Source: Malania oleifera
Taxonomy: Eukaryota > Streptophyta > Magnoliopsida > Santalales > Ximeniaceae
Assembly (NCBI RefSeq): GCF_029873635.1
Contig: NC_080419.1
Span: forward strand, 77,918,931 to 77,982,930
Direction of reading: 5' to 3'
DNA: 64,000 nt
The notes under the pieces were generated by a model. It saw nothing but the letters and a program-made list of their open reading frames with translations. It was not told the origin of the DNA and searched no databases. This document shows positions 48,336-59,746 of this stretch, one piece after another; position 1 is the stretch's first letter, and each line of letters opens with the position of its first letter. Both the position numbers and the translations under genes were made by a program.

Positions 48336-48425
48336 CGTCTTTCCTTCTTTTCTTTTCTTTTATTTTCATTTATTTCTCCCTTCCTTTATTTATTTTATTT
48401 TCTTTTTTGGTTTCGAGTCCCTACA

Positions 48426-48668
48426 AATGGTGATATTCGAGTTGTGTCAAAGGTTTCCTATGCCAGTACAATTGGGTACTTTGACGGGCAATAGAGGGTT
48501 TCATTAGTTGTGAGGTTCGCAGATGGAGGATATAAAGGGGACTTGGAAGATAGGAGGCTTGCAACGGGGTATGTTGTGGGAAGGCCTAATTGTTGGAAGT
48601 TCAGGGTACAGTCTTAGGGTGCATAGGTTACAGCTGGATCGGAGTTCTTGACAAAGGCTAAGGCTACC
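48426..48668 (+). pseudogene. Copia element 2: RT/RNase H continuation
   Basis: Resumes the frame broken at 33552: DIRVVSKVSYASTIGYF matches copia element 3 (DEIRDMSKVSYASVMGSL at 61805-61860). RNase H remnants follow (GDLEDRRLATGYVV, then PNCWKF), with stops and deletions. The sequence ends where the next Tekay LTR begins at 48669. Confidence 0.8.
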
Positions 48669-49029
48669 TGTGACGACCTACTTATTTTGCCATATACTTT
48701 TTTCCATAATAATAATATCCAATATAATAATCCACCTAAACCCAAGGGTACCAGGCGTGTACCTGAAATATAATACTGTTAACTAAACAACAAGAAATGT
48801 AATAACATATACATATAAAATTTCCATTCAACACAATACTAGAGTTTACTACCACCATCATATGAATATATACAACCCCAAAATATCCAAGAGTGTCCTA
48901 GGGTCACCACCTAAAAATCTATTTGACCCTAACAAAATACTTACCCATCAAACAGGGTATGTAAGAACTCAAACCGTGATAGGTGGGTTTAAATAAATAA
49001 GAGAGGGGCAGATTAGGAATTTAGCAGGT

Positions 49030-49251
49030 TTCATCGACGAAGCCAGAGTTTGTCGACGAAGTCTATGTAAATATCGTCGATGAAGTTCAGAGGCTCGTCG
49101 ACGAGGAGAAGCTGAGAGATTTTGAGAAATCGGTAATATTAGGATTCGTCGATGAATCTATCATCTCATCGACGAGCTGTCTATATGACCTCGTCAATGA
49201 GGACACCATTTCGTCGATGAGGACGACTGGGTCAAAGGAGCTATAAATATC
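49030..49251 (+). promoter_or_regulatory. Palindromic word cluster plus TATA, CTCG/CGAG arms
   Basis: Eight words in about 190 bp on the plan (T/C)TCGTCGACGA(A/G), for example CTCGTCGACGAG (49094-49105), TTCGTCGATGAA (about 49145-49156) and CTCATCGACGAG. The last word ends about 18 bp before CTATAAATATC (49240-49251). Confidence 0.85.
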
Positions 49252-49971
49252 TTTTCTCATTACTTCACAACTAAGAAAACTAAAAATCCTCTCTCTATCT
49301 CTCTAGAACTCTTCCATACACTTTCTTTTTCTAGATTTCTTCGCCGATCATCACAAGGATCTTTAATTTGAAGTTACCATGAGGATCATGGAAGGATTCT
49401 CTACAAAACCTATGGATCGGAATCCTGTTTCGGAGATTTTTTGGTTTCGACTTAAAATCGAGGTAAGGCTCGGTTTTCCTTTCTGATCTAGTAGTTTGGT
49501 AGAGGACAGAATCGTGAGTATTTTCTGTACTGTTGGTTGTAGGTTTTGGAACTCGATTCATTGTTTAGGGGCTTTGGAGTTTGGGATTTGCTATTTGGGG
49601 AAAAGGTAAGGGAATATAGTTTATATTAGTTATTTTCGAAATCGGACTAGGTGGAACTGTGGTCCATGGTCCTGTGTGTGTTTTGACTACTAATTTGGGG
49701 GGATCTAATGGATAAAACTATGGGTCTTTCATGATTACAGTTTTGGGAAAGGCGGCAACAGATTGCATCCTTGGTTTTGTTGAAAATCGTGTGTATATGA
49801 TGATTTATACTGTGATATAAGGATGGTCGTGCCTTGAGTTGTTTAAACTGTATATGTTTGGAAAACCATGATTTTAGATTACCATATGAGTGAGGTTTTT
49901 TTGGTTATATAAGCATGTATGTTTGTGTTTTGGTTGAAATGCAGTGGGAACTAGGTTCCAAATTGTTCCAG

Positions 49972-50065
49972 GTACGAGAGTGTCCGGCTCTATATCCGAG
50001 AGCATGTGTTTATTGCTTGCCATGTAGGCAAGAGTGTCCGGCCCTATATCTGAGGGCGTGAGCCT
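49972..50065 (+). repeat. LTR minisatellite, 58-bp units x about 1.7
   Basis: GTACGAGAGTGTCCGGCTCTATATC recurs as GGCAAGAGTGTCCGGCCCTATATC 58 bp later. The same pair occurs in the 3' LTR at about 56758-56852. Confidence 0.7.
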
Positions 50066-50807
50066 ATACCAGCTAATCACCAAAGGGTGTGAATCCACCA
50101 GTTAGTGCTGATACGATGCCATGGTAGTCTGGGACTAGCCATGTGCTGGTGGCGCTATGTATCACGGGTTGGCTGTGGGCTAATGCCAAATATCGTGGAC
50201 TGGCTTCCGGCTGAGGGGTGTGACGACATTGGGTAGATCATGGGCGTGTGTATGTGTGTGTGTCCATGTATGCATTGCACTGGAACTGTATTGTGAAATC
50301 ACTAGAAATGCTTATAACTGTGTATATATTTGCTGTCATGAGAACACTCAAATGCCGCACACTAATGTAACCTGTATTTGCCTTACTGAGATGTGTCTCA
50401 CCCCTACTGTATGTACATTTTTACAAGCCCTTCGAGTAACAGGAACTAGCGTCCTTAGGTTACGAGCGTAGTGGCTGGTGTACTGTAGGTAGTGCTTGGG
50501 TAAGTTCTAGGACTTGTGTTTTGTGGGTTGTTGTTTTGAGATGTGTTGGGCACATGTTTGTATGTTTTTTATGGAGCCTTGTTTCTGCTCTTGTATAGAC
50601 TTTAGTATGGTACCATGCTTATATAGAAAGACCTATTTCCACTGCGTATATTCGTTTGTGTTTGAATGTGTTTAGGGTGCCTGGGAACCCCACGGGGTCG
50701 GACCCTCATCCTTTGTACTGTATCTTTGGATGTTTATTGGATACAGGGACAGGTTAGGTTACATTTTCACCCCTGGGTCCCATTTCTGAGGTCGAGGCGT
50801 AACATCT

Positions 50808-50819
50808 TGATATCAAAGC
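50808..50819 (+). other. Primer binding site of the plus-strand Tekay
   Basis: TGATATCAAAGC, 3 nt after the LTR, matches TGGTATCAGAGC except for two G-to-A differences. Confidence 0.8.
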
Positions 50820-51125
50820 TAACCAGGTTGTTAGGTCTTGTAGACTTAGTTAGTCTTATTTGTGAGTACATACCAGAGTATAGGATGTTGGATGCGAGTA
50901 GTGTTGGTTGAGGGTTGTTCAGTTGCTAGACCGAGACTTGTTTGCGGTATTCTATGTTTTTCCTAGAGTGATGATTTTAGTAAAAGCAAGGCAGACCATT
51001 GATGACTTTCGTGTTGGTATGATAGGACAGACCTGAAACTGGCAGGGAATAGTTAACACGATTAGTTATAGATCATTGTGTTAACTATATGTGTTGTAGG
51101 GATACTGATCCTACTGTGTTTCAGA

Positions 51126-54100
51126 ATGGAGCCCAAGGATAATGACCTGGGAAGTGGCTCTGAGGAGACTGCGAGTGATGAGTCTCCTTCTGTGCCTCGA
51201 GGTTTAATGAGGCAGGTTTTACGAGAGATCGGGCAGAGTGTGAGGAGATGTGAATGCTCTCCAGTTGCTGCAGGGTGCACCATTGAGAGGTTCACACGCA
51301 TGCATCCTCTGACGTTCTTTTGGGAACATTACCCAATGATAGTAGAGGACTAGATGGAGAAGACTGAGAGGATCTAGGAGGTCCTGCACTGCAATGAGTT
51401 TGTTGGAGAAGCAGAGAGTCGGTCTTGAGGAGATGTCGTGGAGCCATTTCAAGGAGGTGTTATTTGACAAATACTTCGCGGCTTCAGTATGTGATGCAAA
51501 GGTGAATGAGTTTTTTGCTCTGACTCAGGGAGGTATGACGGTGCAGGGGTATGCGAATCGGTATATAGAGTTGTCCCTGCTTTGCATCATGTTTGATCTC
51601 GAGCGAGTATGAGAAGACTCGGAGGTTCGAGAAGGACCTGACGAAGGATATCCGCAGACTAGTGGGTATGCTTCAAATTCACGAGTTCTCAGTGTTGGTG
51701 GATGAAGCCACGATGATTGAGACCGGTATCCAAGAAGATGAGGTGGATTAGGAATCGAGGAAAAGGATAGTACCTTCTGGCTCTCAGTCAGGATCTCATC
51801 AGGGATCGTTGAAGAAGAGGGACAAGGGCTCGAACTACCATCAGAATACCAAGCGCTAGAGTTATCAGGGGAGCTAGGCTAGTGATCATTGTACTAGGTG
51901 CCTCAGACGACATAAGGGTGAGTGTCGGTCTTTTGAGGGTAACAACTATAACTGTGGTGGGCCAGGTCACATGGCTCACGATTGTCATGCACTGAAGCGA
52001 GACATGCCTGCATCTAATGTGAATCAAGGAAGCAATCAGATACCTCAAGGAACCGTTCAGACGAATACAGCTCCAGCCAGAGTATACTCTCTTACTCCAG
52101 CGGACGCTAAGCATGCAGGGAACATAGTGATAGGTACCTTATTATTGCTTTCAAACAAAGCTTCTGTTTTTTTTTATTCAGGTGCAACCCATTCGTTTAT
52201 ATCTATGAGTTTTGTGGGACGGTGTAGGGTTGAGACCCAAGACATGAATGAGATGTTATCTGTTACTACGCCATCTGGGAGTGTATCACTCTGTAGGAGG
52301 ATGTTGGTAAACTACCCAGTGGTAATTCAAGGGAAGTTACTACCAGCAAACCTTGTGGTATATGACATGTTAGGGTTCGATATCATTCTGGGAATGGATT
52401 GGTTGTTCTTTAGTTATGCTGTAATCGACTGTCGTAGGAAGGTAGTAGTGTTCAGACCTACTAGAAAGCGGGAGTATGAGTTTGTAGGATCATGTGTGCG
52501 TTCGATGCCACTAGTTTTGTTAGCATACAAGCGAGGAGGTTACTCTTAGATGGATGTCAGGGGTACCTAGCTTGTGTGAAGGAACCACCGCTGGATGAGT
52601 TGAGACTCGAGGACATTCAGGTAGTCAGCGAGTTCCTGAATGTGTTTCCTGATGATTTACCTAGTTTACTTCTGGATTGTGAGATGGAGTTTGTGATAGA
52701 ATTGCTGCCTGGCAAGGCACCGATCTCTAAAGCTCCGTACCAGATGGCTCCAACCAAACTTCAAGAGTTGAAAGAGTAGTTACAGGAATTAATGGATAGG
52801 GGATTCATTCGACCTAGTGTTTCTCCTTGGGGAGCTCAAGTATTGTTTGTGAAGAAGAAGGACGGGTCGATGTGGATGTGCATTGATTACCATGAGATTA
52901 ATAAGGTAACTGTGAAGAATCACTATCCTTTACCTCGTATAGATGATCTCTTTGATCATTTGTAGGGAAGGCGGGTCGAAGATCGATTTGCGGTTAGGAT
53001 ATCATCAGGTGAGGGTTAGATCTGAGGATGTGGCGAAGACTGCTTTCCGAACTAGCTATAGCCACTACAAGTTCTTAGCCATGCCTTTTAGGTTGACGAA
53101 TGCTTCGATAGTATTTATGGATCTTATGAATAGGGTTTTCCATGAGTACCTAGATCGGTTCGTGGTGGTATTCATTGATGACATTCTGGTATACTCAAGG
53201 AGTTTAGAAGAGCACAAAAATCATCCGAAGTTAGTATTACGGATTCTGGGGGAGAGGAAGCTATATGCTAAACTAAAGAAGTATGAATTCTGGTTGAGTC
53301 AGATTGCATTCTTAGGCCATGTGATGACCAGTGACAATATATCAGTTAATCCTGGCAAGATTGAAGTTGTGGTCAACTAGGTGAGGCTGATGAATGTGCA
53401 AGAGGTTTGGAGTTTTCTAGGACTGGTGGGTTACTATTGTCGGTTCATGGAAGGTTTTTCTAAACTATCTAGGCCTTTGACTCAATTGACTAAGAAGGGG
53501 GTGATGTTTGAGTGGACGAGTGATTGCGAGCAGTGTTTTCGAGAGTTGAAGCACTGGTTGGTTACTGCTCCAGTCTTGACCATTCCTTCGGGGGATGGTG
53601 GTTTTGTGATTTATAGCGACGCTTCTCTGAAAGGTCTGGGTGTGTGCTTATGCAACAGGGTAAGGTAGTAGCGTATTCTTCTCCGCAACTGAAAGAATAC
53701 GAGAAGAATTATCCTATGCATGATCTAGAGTTGGCTGCTGTTGTATATGCACTGAAGATCTGGCGACACTATTTGTATGGTGTACAGTGTGAGATCTTTA
53801 CTGACCAAAAAAGTCTCAAGTATTTCTTCATGCAGAAGGAGTTGAATATGAGGCAGAGGCGGTGGCTTAAGTTGATCAAGGACTACGATTGTATGATCAG
53901 TTATCACCCAGGGAAGGCTAATGTGGTGGCTGATGCGTTGAGTCGGAAGTCGGAACCTGTAGCAGTATCTGCAGTTGTAACTCAGCACCACGTCAAATAG
54001 GATCTAGAAAGCCTTGGCGTAGAGTTGGTGTCTGGTGATCATCATGCTTTCATTACTAGCTTGGTGGTCCAATCGACTTTGTTTGAGCGTATAAAAGCCA

Positions 54101-55503
54101 CGCAAGCTAGTGATGTAAAGTTGGCAGAGGTTATGGAAAAGGTACAGCAAGGACTGGCTACAGAGTTTAACATCTCTGAGGAAGGTGTGCTAAGGTTTGA
54201 GACCAGGTTGTGTGTTCTGAATGATGATGAGATCAGAAGGACGATTCTAGAGGAAGCGTATCGTTCTTTGTATATGGTACATCTGGGTAGTATGAAGATG
54301 TATCAAAATTTGTGAGAGACCTTTTGGTGGTCTGGTATGAAGAGGCAAATTGCTCAGTTTGTGGAGTAGTATCTGACGTGTCAACAGGTGAAAGCTAAAC
54401 ATCAGAGGCTGATAAGGCCTTTGTAGCCTTTGCCTATTCCAGTATGGAAATGGGAGTATATTTCCATGGATTTTGTTACCGGATTGCCGCCAGCGCTTCA
54501 TGGGCGGAATGCTATTTGGGTAATCGTGGACAGGTTGATGAAATCTGCTCACTTTGTACCGATGAAGGTTGGCTACTCTTTAATTAGGCTAGCTGATATA
54601 TATGTGCATGAGATTGTGAGAATGCAAGAAGTACCGGTGTCCATTGTGTCAAATCGAGACCTGAGGTTTACTTCTCAATTATGGATGAGCTTGTAGGAGG
54701 CACTGGGGATGAAACTTACTTTCAGTACAGTGTTCCACCACTAGGCTGATGGACAGTCAGAGAGGACGATACAGATCTTTGGAGATATGTTGTGAGCTTG
54801 TGTGTTAGACTTTGGTGGTAGCTGGATACAGTTTATGCCACTAGTAGAGTTTGCTTATAACAACATCTTCCAGGCTAGTATCGGGATGGCACCGTTCGAG
54901 GCTTTGTATGGTTAGAGGTGTCGATCTCCTTTGTGTTGGGATGAGGTTGGTGAACGTCAGGCATTAGGACCTGAACTTGTGCAGCAGGTGTCTGAGAAGG
55001 TGGGTTTGATCCGGGAGAAGATTAAATCAGCTCAGAGTCGGCAGAAAAGTTACGCAGATGTTCGCCGCTGTGAGTTAGAGTTCGAGGTAGGGGGTAAGGT
55101 ATTTTTGCATATCACTCCAATGAAAGGAGTGATGAAATTTGGGAGGAAGGGCAAGCTGAGGCTGAGGTACATCGGACTATTCGGGGTTCTTAAGCGAGTG
55201 GGTCCGGTAGCCTATAGAATTGCACTACCGCCAGCACTCTCGAGGGTCCACGATGTGTTTCACGTATCCATGTTGAGAAGGTACATGTTGGATCTTTCAC
55301 ATGTTATCAATTTATGATGAGTTGGAAATTGAAATACTTTAGCATATGAGGAAATACTTGTTCAGGTTCTGGACCATAAAGTTCAGAAGTTGCGTACTAA
55401 AGAGATACCATTAGTGAAGGTATTGTGGTGAAACCACGAGGTTAAGGAAGCTTCTTGGGAACTGGAAATGGAAATACGCCGGAAGTATCCACAGTTGTTT
55501 TGA
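51126..55503 (+). pseudogene. Tekay gag-pol with chromodomain, many stops
   Basis: Gag starts at 51126 (MEPKDNDLGSG). A CTRC...H...C knuckle and a second knuckle NYNCGGPGHMAHDC, whose first Cys is replaced by Asn, lie near 51890-51990. The protease reads YSGATHSF near 52165, so the catalytic Asp of DSGA is Tyr; FDIILGMDWL is intact. [22 protein letters not shown] and the catalytic [10 protein letters not shown] (about 53170-53200). RNase H: GLVGYYCRFMEGFSK, IYSDAS and TDQKSLKYF. Integrase: the zinc region near 54300-54390, then MDFVTGLPP, ADGQSERTI and PLVEFAYNN. The chromodomain tail (EEILVQVLD, KEIPLVKVLW) ends at TGA 55501-55503. About a dozen in-frame stops are scattered through pol, plus a frame change near 53650 and breaks in gag. 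Confidence 0.93.
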
Positions 55504-55756
55504 GTACTTGTATGTTGTCCTACTTTGGGTTGGGATAGGTGGTTAGTCGTCGAGAGTGTGTATATTGTGAACTCCTGAGACAGATATATATGTAACCATG
55601 GTATTCCTTCGCCATAAGTGAGGATGTGTATGTATGTGTATGATGGGGCTGTGCTGTAGTAGTCGCCAGTTTATTTCTGAAGTTGTGTGTATGTATTCAA
55701 TTGTATGCATGAGTTTGGGAATGAGAGATGGCAAATTTCGAGGACAAAATTTTTGT

Positions 55757-55769
55757 AAAGAGGGGAGAC
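55757..55769 (+). other. Polypurine tract of the plus-strand Tekay
   Basis: AAAGAGGGGAGAC directly precedes the 3' LTR. The preceding string GAGGACAAAATTTTTGT is shared with both minus-strand Tekay elements. Confidence 0.9.
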
Positions 55770-57589
55770 TGTAAGAACTCGAACTGTGATAGGTGTGTTT
55801 AAATAAATAAGACTGCGCCAAATTAGGAATTTAGAAAGTTTCATCGACGAAGCCAGAGTTCATCAACGAAGTTCAGAGGCTTGTAGACGAGGAGAAGCTG
55901 AGAGATTTTGAGAAACCGGTAATATCAAGATTCGTCAATGAATCCATCGTCTCATCAACGAGCTATCTATATGACCTCGTCGACGAGGAGACCATTTTGT
56001 CGACGAGGACGGCTGGGTCAAAGGAGCTATAAATATCTTTTCTCATTACTTCTCAACTAAGAAAACTAAAAATCACCTCTCTATCTCTCTAAAACTCTTC
56101 CATACACTTCATCTCTCTAGATTTCTTCGCCGATCGTCACAAGGATCGTTAATCCGATGTTACCACAAGGATCGTGGAAGGATTCTCTACAAAACCCATG
56201 GATTGGAATCTCGTTTCAGAGATTTTTGGATTTCAGCTTAAAATCGAGGTAAGGCTCAATTTTCTTTTCTATCCGGTAGTTTGGTAGAGGACAGAATCGT
56301 AAGTATTTTCTGTATTGTTGGTTGTAGGTTTTGGAACTCAGTTCGCTGTTTAGGGGCCTTAGAGTTTGGGATTTGCTATTTGGGGAAAAGGTAAAGGAAT
56401 ACAGTTTATATTAGTTATTTTTTAAATCAAACTCGGTGGAACTGTGGTCCACGGTCCTGTGTGTTTTTTGACTACTCATTTGGGGGGATCTAATGGGTAA
56501 TACTATAAGTTTTTCATGAATACAATTTTGGGAAAAAGGGGGCGACAGGCTGCATCCTTGGTTTTGTTGAAAACCGTGTGTATATGATGATTTATGTTGT
56601 GATATAAGGATGGTCGTGCCTTGAGTTGTTTAAATTGTTTGTGTTTGGAAAACCATGATTTTAGATTACCAAATGGGTGTGATTTGTTTGGTTATATGAG
56701 TATGCATGTTTGTGTTTTGATTGAAATGCAGTAGGAACTGGGTTCCAAATTGTTCTAGGTACGAGAGTGTTTGACTCTATATCCGAGGGCATGTGTTTAA
56801 CGCCTGCCATGTAGGCAAGAGTGTCCAGCTCTATATGCAAGGGCATGAGCCTATACCGATTGATCACCGAAGGGTGTGGATCCACCAGTTAGTACCGGTA
56901 CAATGCCATGGTAGTCTAGAACTAGCCATGTGCCGATGGTGCCGTGTATTGCGAGTTGGCTATAGGATAACGCCAGATATCACGGACCGGCTTCGGGGTG
57001 AGGGGTGTGACAACACCGGGCAGATCATTGGCGTGTGTATGCATATGTGTGCGTGTATGCACGGCACTGGAATTGCATTGTGAAACCACTGGAAATGCTT
57101 ATAACTGTGTATATATTTGCTGTCATGATAACACTCAAATGCCACACACTAATGTAACCTGTATTTTCCTTACTGAGATGTGTCTTTCCCCTATTGTACG
57201 TACATTTTTACAGGTCCTTTGAGTAACCGAACTAGTGTCCTTGGGTTAGGAGTGTAGGGGCTGGTGTACTGCGGGTAGCGCTTGGGTAAGTGCTAGGACC
57301 TGTGTTTTGTGGGTGTTGTTTTGAGATGTGTTGGGCACGCATTTGTATGTTTTTGATGGAGCCTTGTTTCTGCTCTTGTATAGGCTCTAGTATGGTACCA
57401 TGTTTGTATAGAAAGACCTATTTTCGCTGCCTATATTCTTTTGTGTTTGGATGTGTATAGAGTGCCTGGGAACCCCACAGGGTCGGTCCCTCATCCTTTG
57501 TACTATATCTTTGGATGTTTATTGGATACAGGAACAGGTTAGGTTGCATTTTCACTCCTGGGTCCCATTTCCGGGGTCGGGGTGTGGTA
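55770..57589 (+). repeat. 3' LTR of the plus-strand Tekay
   Basis: An 1820-bp LTR collinear with 48960-50804. It lacks the short segment corresponding to about 49060-49080, including one word. It ends GTGTGGTA instead of GCGTAACA, so the terminal CA is mutated. TATA at 56027-56037; the shared motif at 57169-57190 has a decayed right half. Confidence 0.93.
55841..56037 (+). promoter_or_regulatory. Palindromic word cluster plus TATA (3' LTR)
   Basis: Includes CCTCGTCGACGAGG (55975-55988), a perfect 14-bp palindrome, before CTATAAATATC (56027-56037). Confidence 0.85.
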
Positions 57590-58284
57590 GGGTAAAACAC
57601 TCGAACTCTAGCGTTGTGGTGCTTTATCCGCCCTCCTATTTGGGGCCCCTGAAATGTTTATATGATTTAGGGTGAGACACCTCTCAATAAGGGAAATAAA
57701 CTAATATCAGTATGTGGCAACATGAGTATTTTCGTGTTATACATATAACAGTACATGAACATACTTGATCGATAAAGTTGTTTGTATTATATTTGGGAAA
57801 ACATATATAATCATAACATGATATAACATACTGAATTACCTTACGCATAAATCATCTCATATAACTGTACATAGAAAACATCCTGGATGGTTAGCTGGCT
57901 GGTATCATGTTTTACCCCCACATGACTGGGTTGTACGGTCCGAAGGCGGGACCCGACAATAGCTAGCCAACCACTGCTGAATCAAAAGCAAAAGTTTCTA
58001 AGTACGATGGGTCTGCCCCTTATAGTCTGTACACGAGAAGGACGCCAACACTACAATAACCACATCGACTGCCAATCTCCCACTGCCCGTACGACAAGCG
58101 GTAGCACTAACATAATCATGATCGTAATCATATAGTTACGGTACCGTGCTTCGTGATAGCCTAAATCAAGCCAACCAGGTTCAGAAAACATATAACATAT
58201 TTCAAAATAATGATACATTGCTATTTCATAATAATAATTGCCAAGTTAATATCTTCATATAATTTTGTATAACATATCATTAAA

Positions 58285-58495
58285 ATCTTCGGCCCTTTCG
58301 CCAATATTTTGCATTTTATAAATCACGACCCGTATGGCGGTATTGCATATCATAAGACCTTCAGCTCGTACACCGATATTTCATAAAAACCCTCGGCTCG
58401 TACGCCGACTATAAAATTTTCAGCCCATACGCCGGTATATCATATAAAAACCTTGGCCCATACGCCGATATATCATATAAGAATTTTGTATCATT
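58285..58495 (-). repeat. LTR minisatellite, about 33-bp units x6
   Basis: Units carry variants of CTCGGCTCGTACGCCGATATATCATATAAAAAC. Each unit contains an imperfect CGGC..GCCG inverted pair. Confidence 0.8.
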
Positions 58496-59060
58496 TTAAC
58501 TTTTTCCTGTAAGCAATAAAAGCATAATTTTCCATCATCATAATTTCCTATAAGCAATTTTAAGTATTAATCATTTTTTCCAATCAACATCATTATTCCT
58601 AACATAATTCTACAATATACATATTTGTCTGAAATTAAATGCTATAAAATAGTAAATATATTTTCATAAGTTCCTAACTTAATTTATCCCATTAGCTTAT
58701 TTCTAAAAAGCCCCCCACAACGTCTAGTTTTACACCCGTAGGGTTCCCATTCAACACCTTGAAAACAATATCCCCCTGAACAAAACTTTAGTATTTCTTC
58801 AAGTATTACATTTTCTATAACTATAGGAAAACCAAAAACTAACTAAAAAACCTTACCCTAAATTTGGAATGAAGTTCAAGATAGCTCCACCAACGATCCA
58901 CTCCAGTAGACTTGAAGAGAACTTTCCCAAGAGTGTCATGGTGGCCTCAGATCCTCAAACCAACAAGAATCTGGCCTGAAATCTTGGAGACAAGGGGGAA
59001 AACCAAAGAGGAGAGAGAAACACTATTTTTTATGAAAAATCTGCGATGAAATCTGGATTT

Positions 59061-59275
59061 AAGCTATATATACACTGGCCTTTGTTGATGAGACACATCA
59101 CTTTGTCAACGAGGCCACGAAGGAAGTTCGTCAATGAACACCTATTCCTCATCGATGAAATTCAGAATTGAATATAGCCTCTCAGTTTCTTCTAGTCGAC
59201 AAGACACGTGTCCCTGTCGACGATCCCAATATGCCACTTCATCGACGAACTCTTCGCGTTCGTCGGCAAGGACCT
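59061..59275 (-). promoter_or_regulatory. Palindromic word cluster plus TATA in the split Tekay LTR
   Basis: About seven words (TTCATCGACGAAC, CTCATCGATGAAA, CCTGTCGACGATCC, TTCGTCAATGAAC) at 59083-59275. On the minus strand GTGTATATATAGC (59061-59075) follows immediately. Confidence 0.75.
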
Positions 59276-59746
59276 ATTGTAACCCCCTTTATAATTTCCT
59301 TTTGTCTCTCTTTTATTATTTAAATACCATAATTCTTTGGGTCACTACATTCTCCCCTCCTTATAAAAATTTCGCCCTCAAAATTTGCCATCCATACAAT
59401 TTATCATCCCTTAAAGAAAATAGTCTACTTATTTTACTACTTACCCTCACTTATGGCGGAGGAATACTGTGGTTACATTCGGAGTTCTAGGAGATTATAT
59501 ATATAAAATAAAAATTCTCCCAAAACCAAAATACTACTCACTAACTAAACTACTGCACATACCGACTAACCTATAAAAGAAATATTACACAATTACTTAC
59601 ATTTTACCTGATTATAACTGGACTTTAGGGAACAATTGCGGGTATTTCTATCTAATATGTTCCTCGAGTTTCCAAAAAAATTCTTCTATTGCGTGATTTC
59701 TTCACAGAACTTTCACTAAAGGAATCTTCTTATTATGCAATTTCTG

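Larger units (their letters stand above)
33553..48425 (-). mobile_element. Tekay-type solo LTR split by two SIRE insertions
   Basis: The three pieces 33553-34174, 44761-45443 and 47660-48425 together make one LTR of about 2.07 kb, the usual size for this lineage here. On the minus strand it starts TGTAGGGACTCG (48425) and ends GGGGTGTTACA (33553). Flanks are AACGG (33548-33552) and AATGG (48426-48430), a 5-bp duplication with one C/T change. No internal Tekay sequence is present, so it is a solo LTR from intra-element recombination. It sits in the RT of copia element 2 and was then invaded by a full-length SIRE and a SIRE-like solo LTR. The shared motif is at 33861-33878. Confidence 0.85.
48960..50804 (+). 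repeat. 5' LTR of the plus-strand Tekay
   Basis: An 1845-bp LTR from TGTAAGAACTC to GCGTAACA. U3 is short (about 280 bp) with a word cluster and TATA. A CT-rich stretch follows the TATA (49288-49330), then a long R-U5 with 58-bp repeats (49972-50065) and the shared motif (50382-50403). Confidence 0.93.
48960..57589 (+). mobile_element. Full-length Tekay-type gypsy element (plus strand)
   Basis: An 8630-bp element with LTRs 48960-50804 and 55770-57589, flanked by the perfect duplication GGGTA (48955-48959 and 57590-57594). A PBS and a polypurine tract are present. The internal 5.0 kb encodes one gag-pol with two zinc knuckles, protease, RT, RNase H, integrase and a C-terminal chromodomain, which defines the chromovirus/Tekay lineage. 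It is inserted in the LTR of another Tekay element of opposite orientation, so it is younger than its host. Many nonsense changes make it inactive. Confidence 0.95.
57595..59349 (-). repeat. Second part of the split minus-strand Tekay LTR
   Basis: Completes the LTR begun at 48669. It contains the shared motif (57672-57691), the 33-bp minisatellite (58285-58495) and, toward 59349, the TATA and word cluster of U3. Confidence 0.88.

Noticed and set aside
49030..49222. Regularly spaced short repeats that might suggest a CRISPR array
   Set aside because: Words are 10-14 bp, palindromic, variably spaced and degenerate, in a eukaryotic LTR promoter. No cas genes exist here.
50220..50471. ORF similar to 56998-57222, as a possible conserved small protein
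   Set aside because: Same explanation: matching positions in the 5' and 3' LTRs of the plus-strand Tekay element.
50666..50911. 81-codon ORF across the LTR end and PBS
   Set aside because: It spans the U5 end and leader of the Tekay element; gag begins only at 51126.
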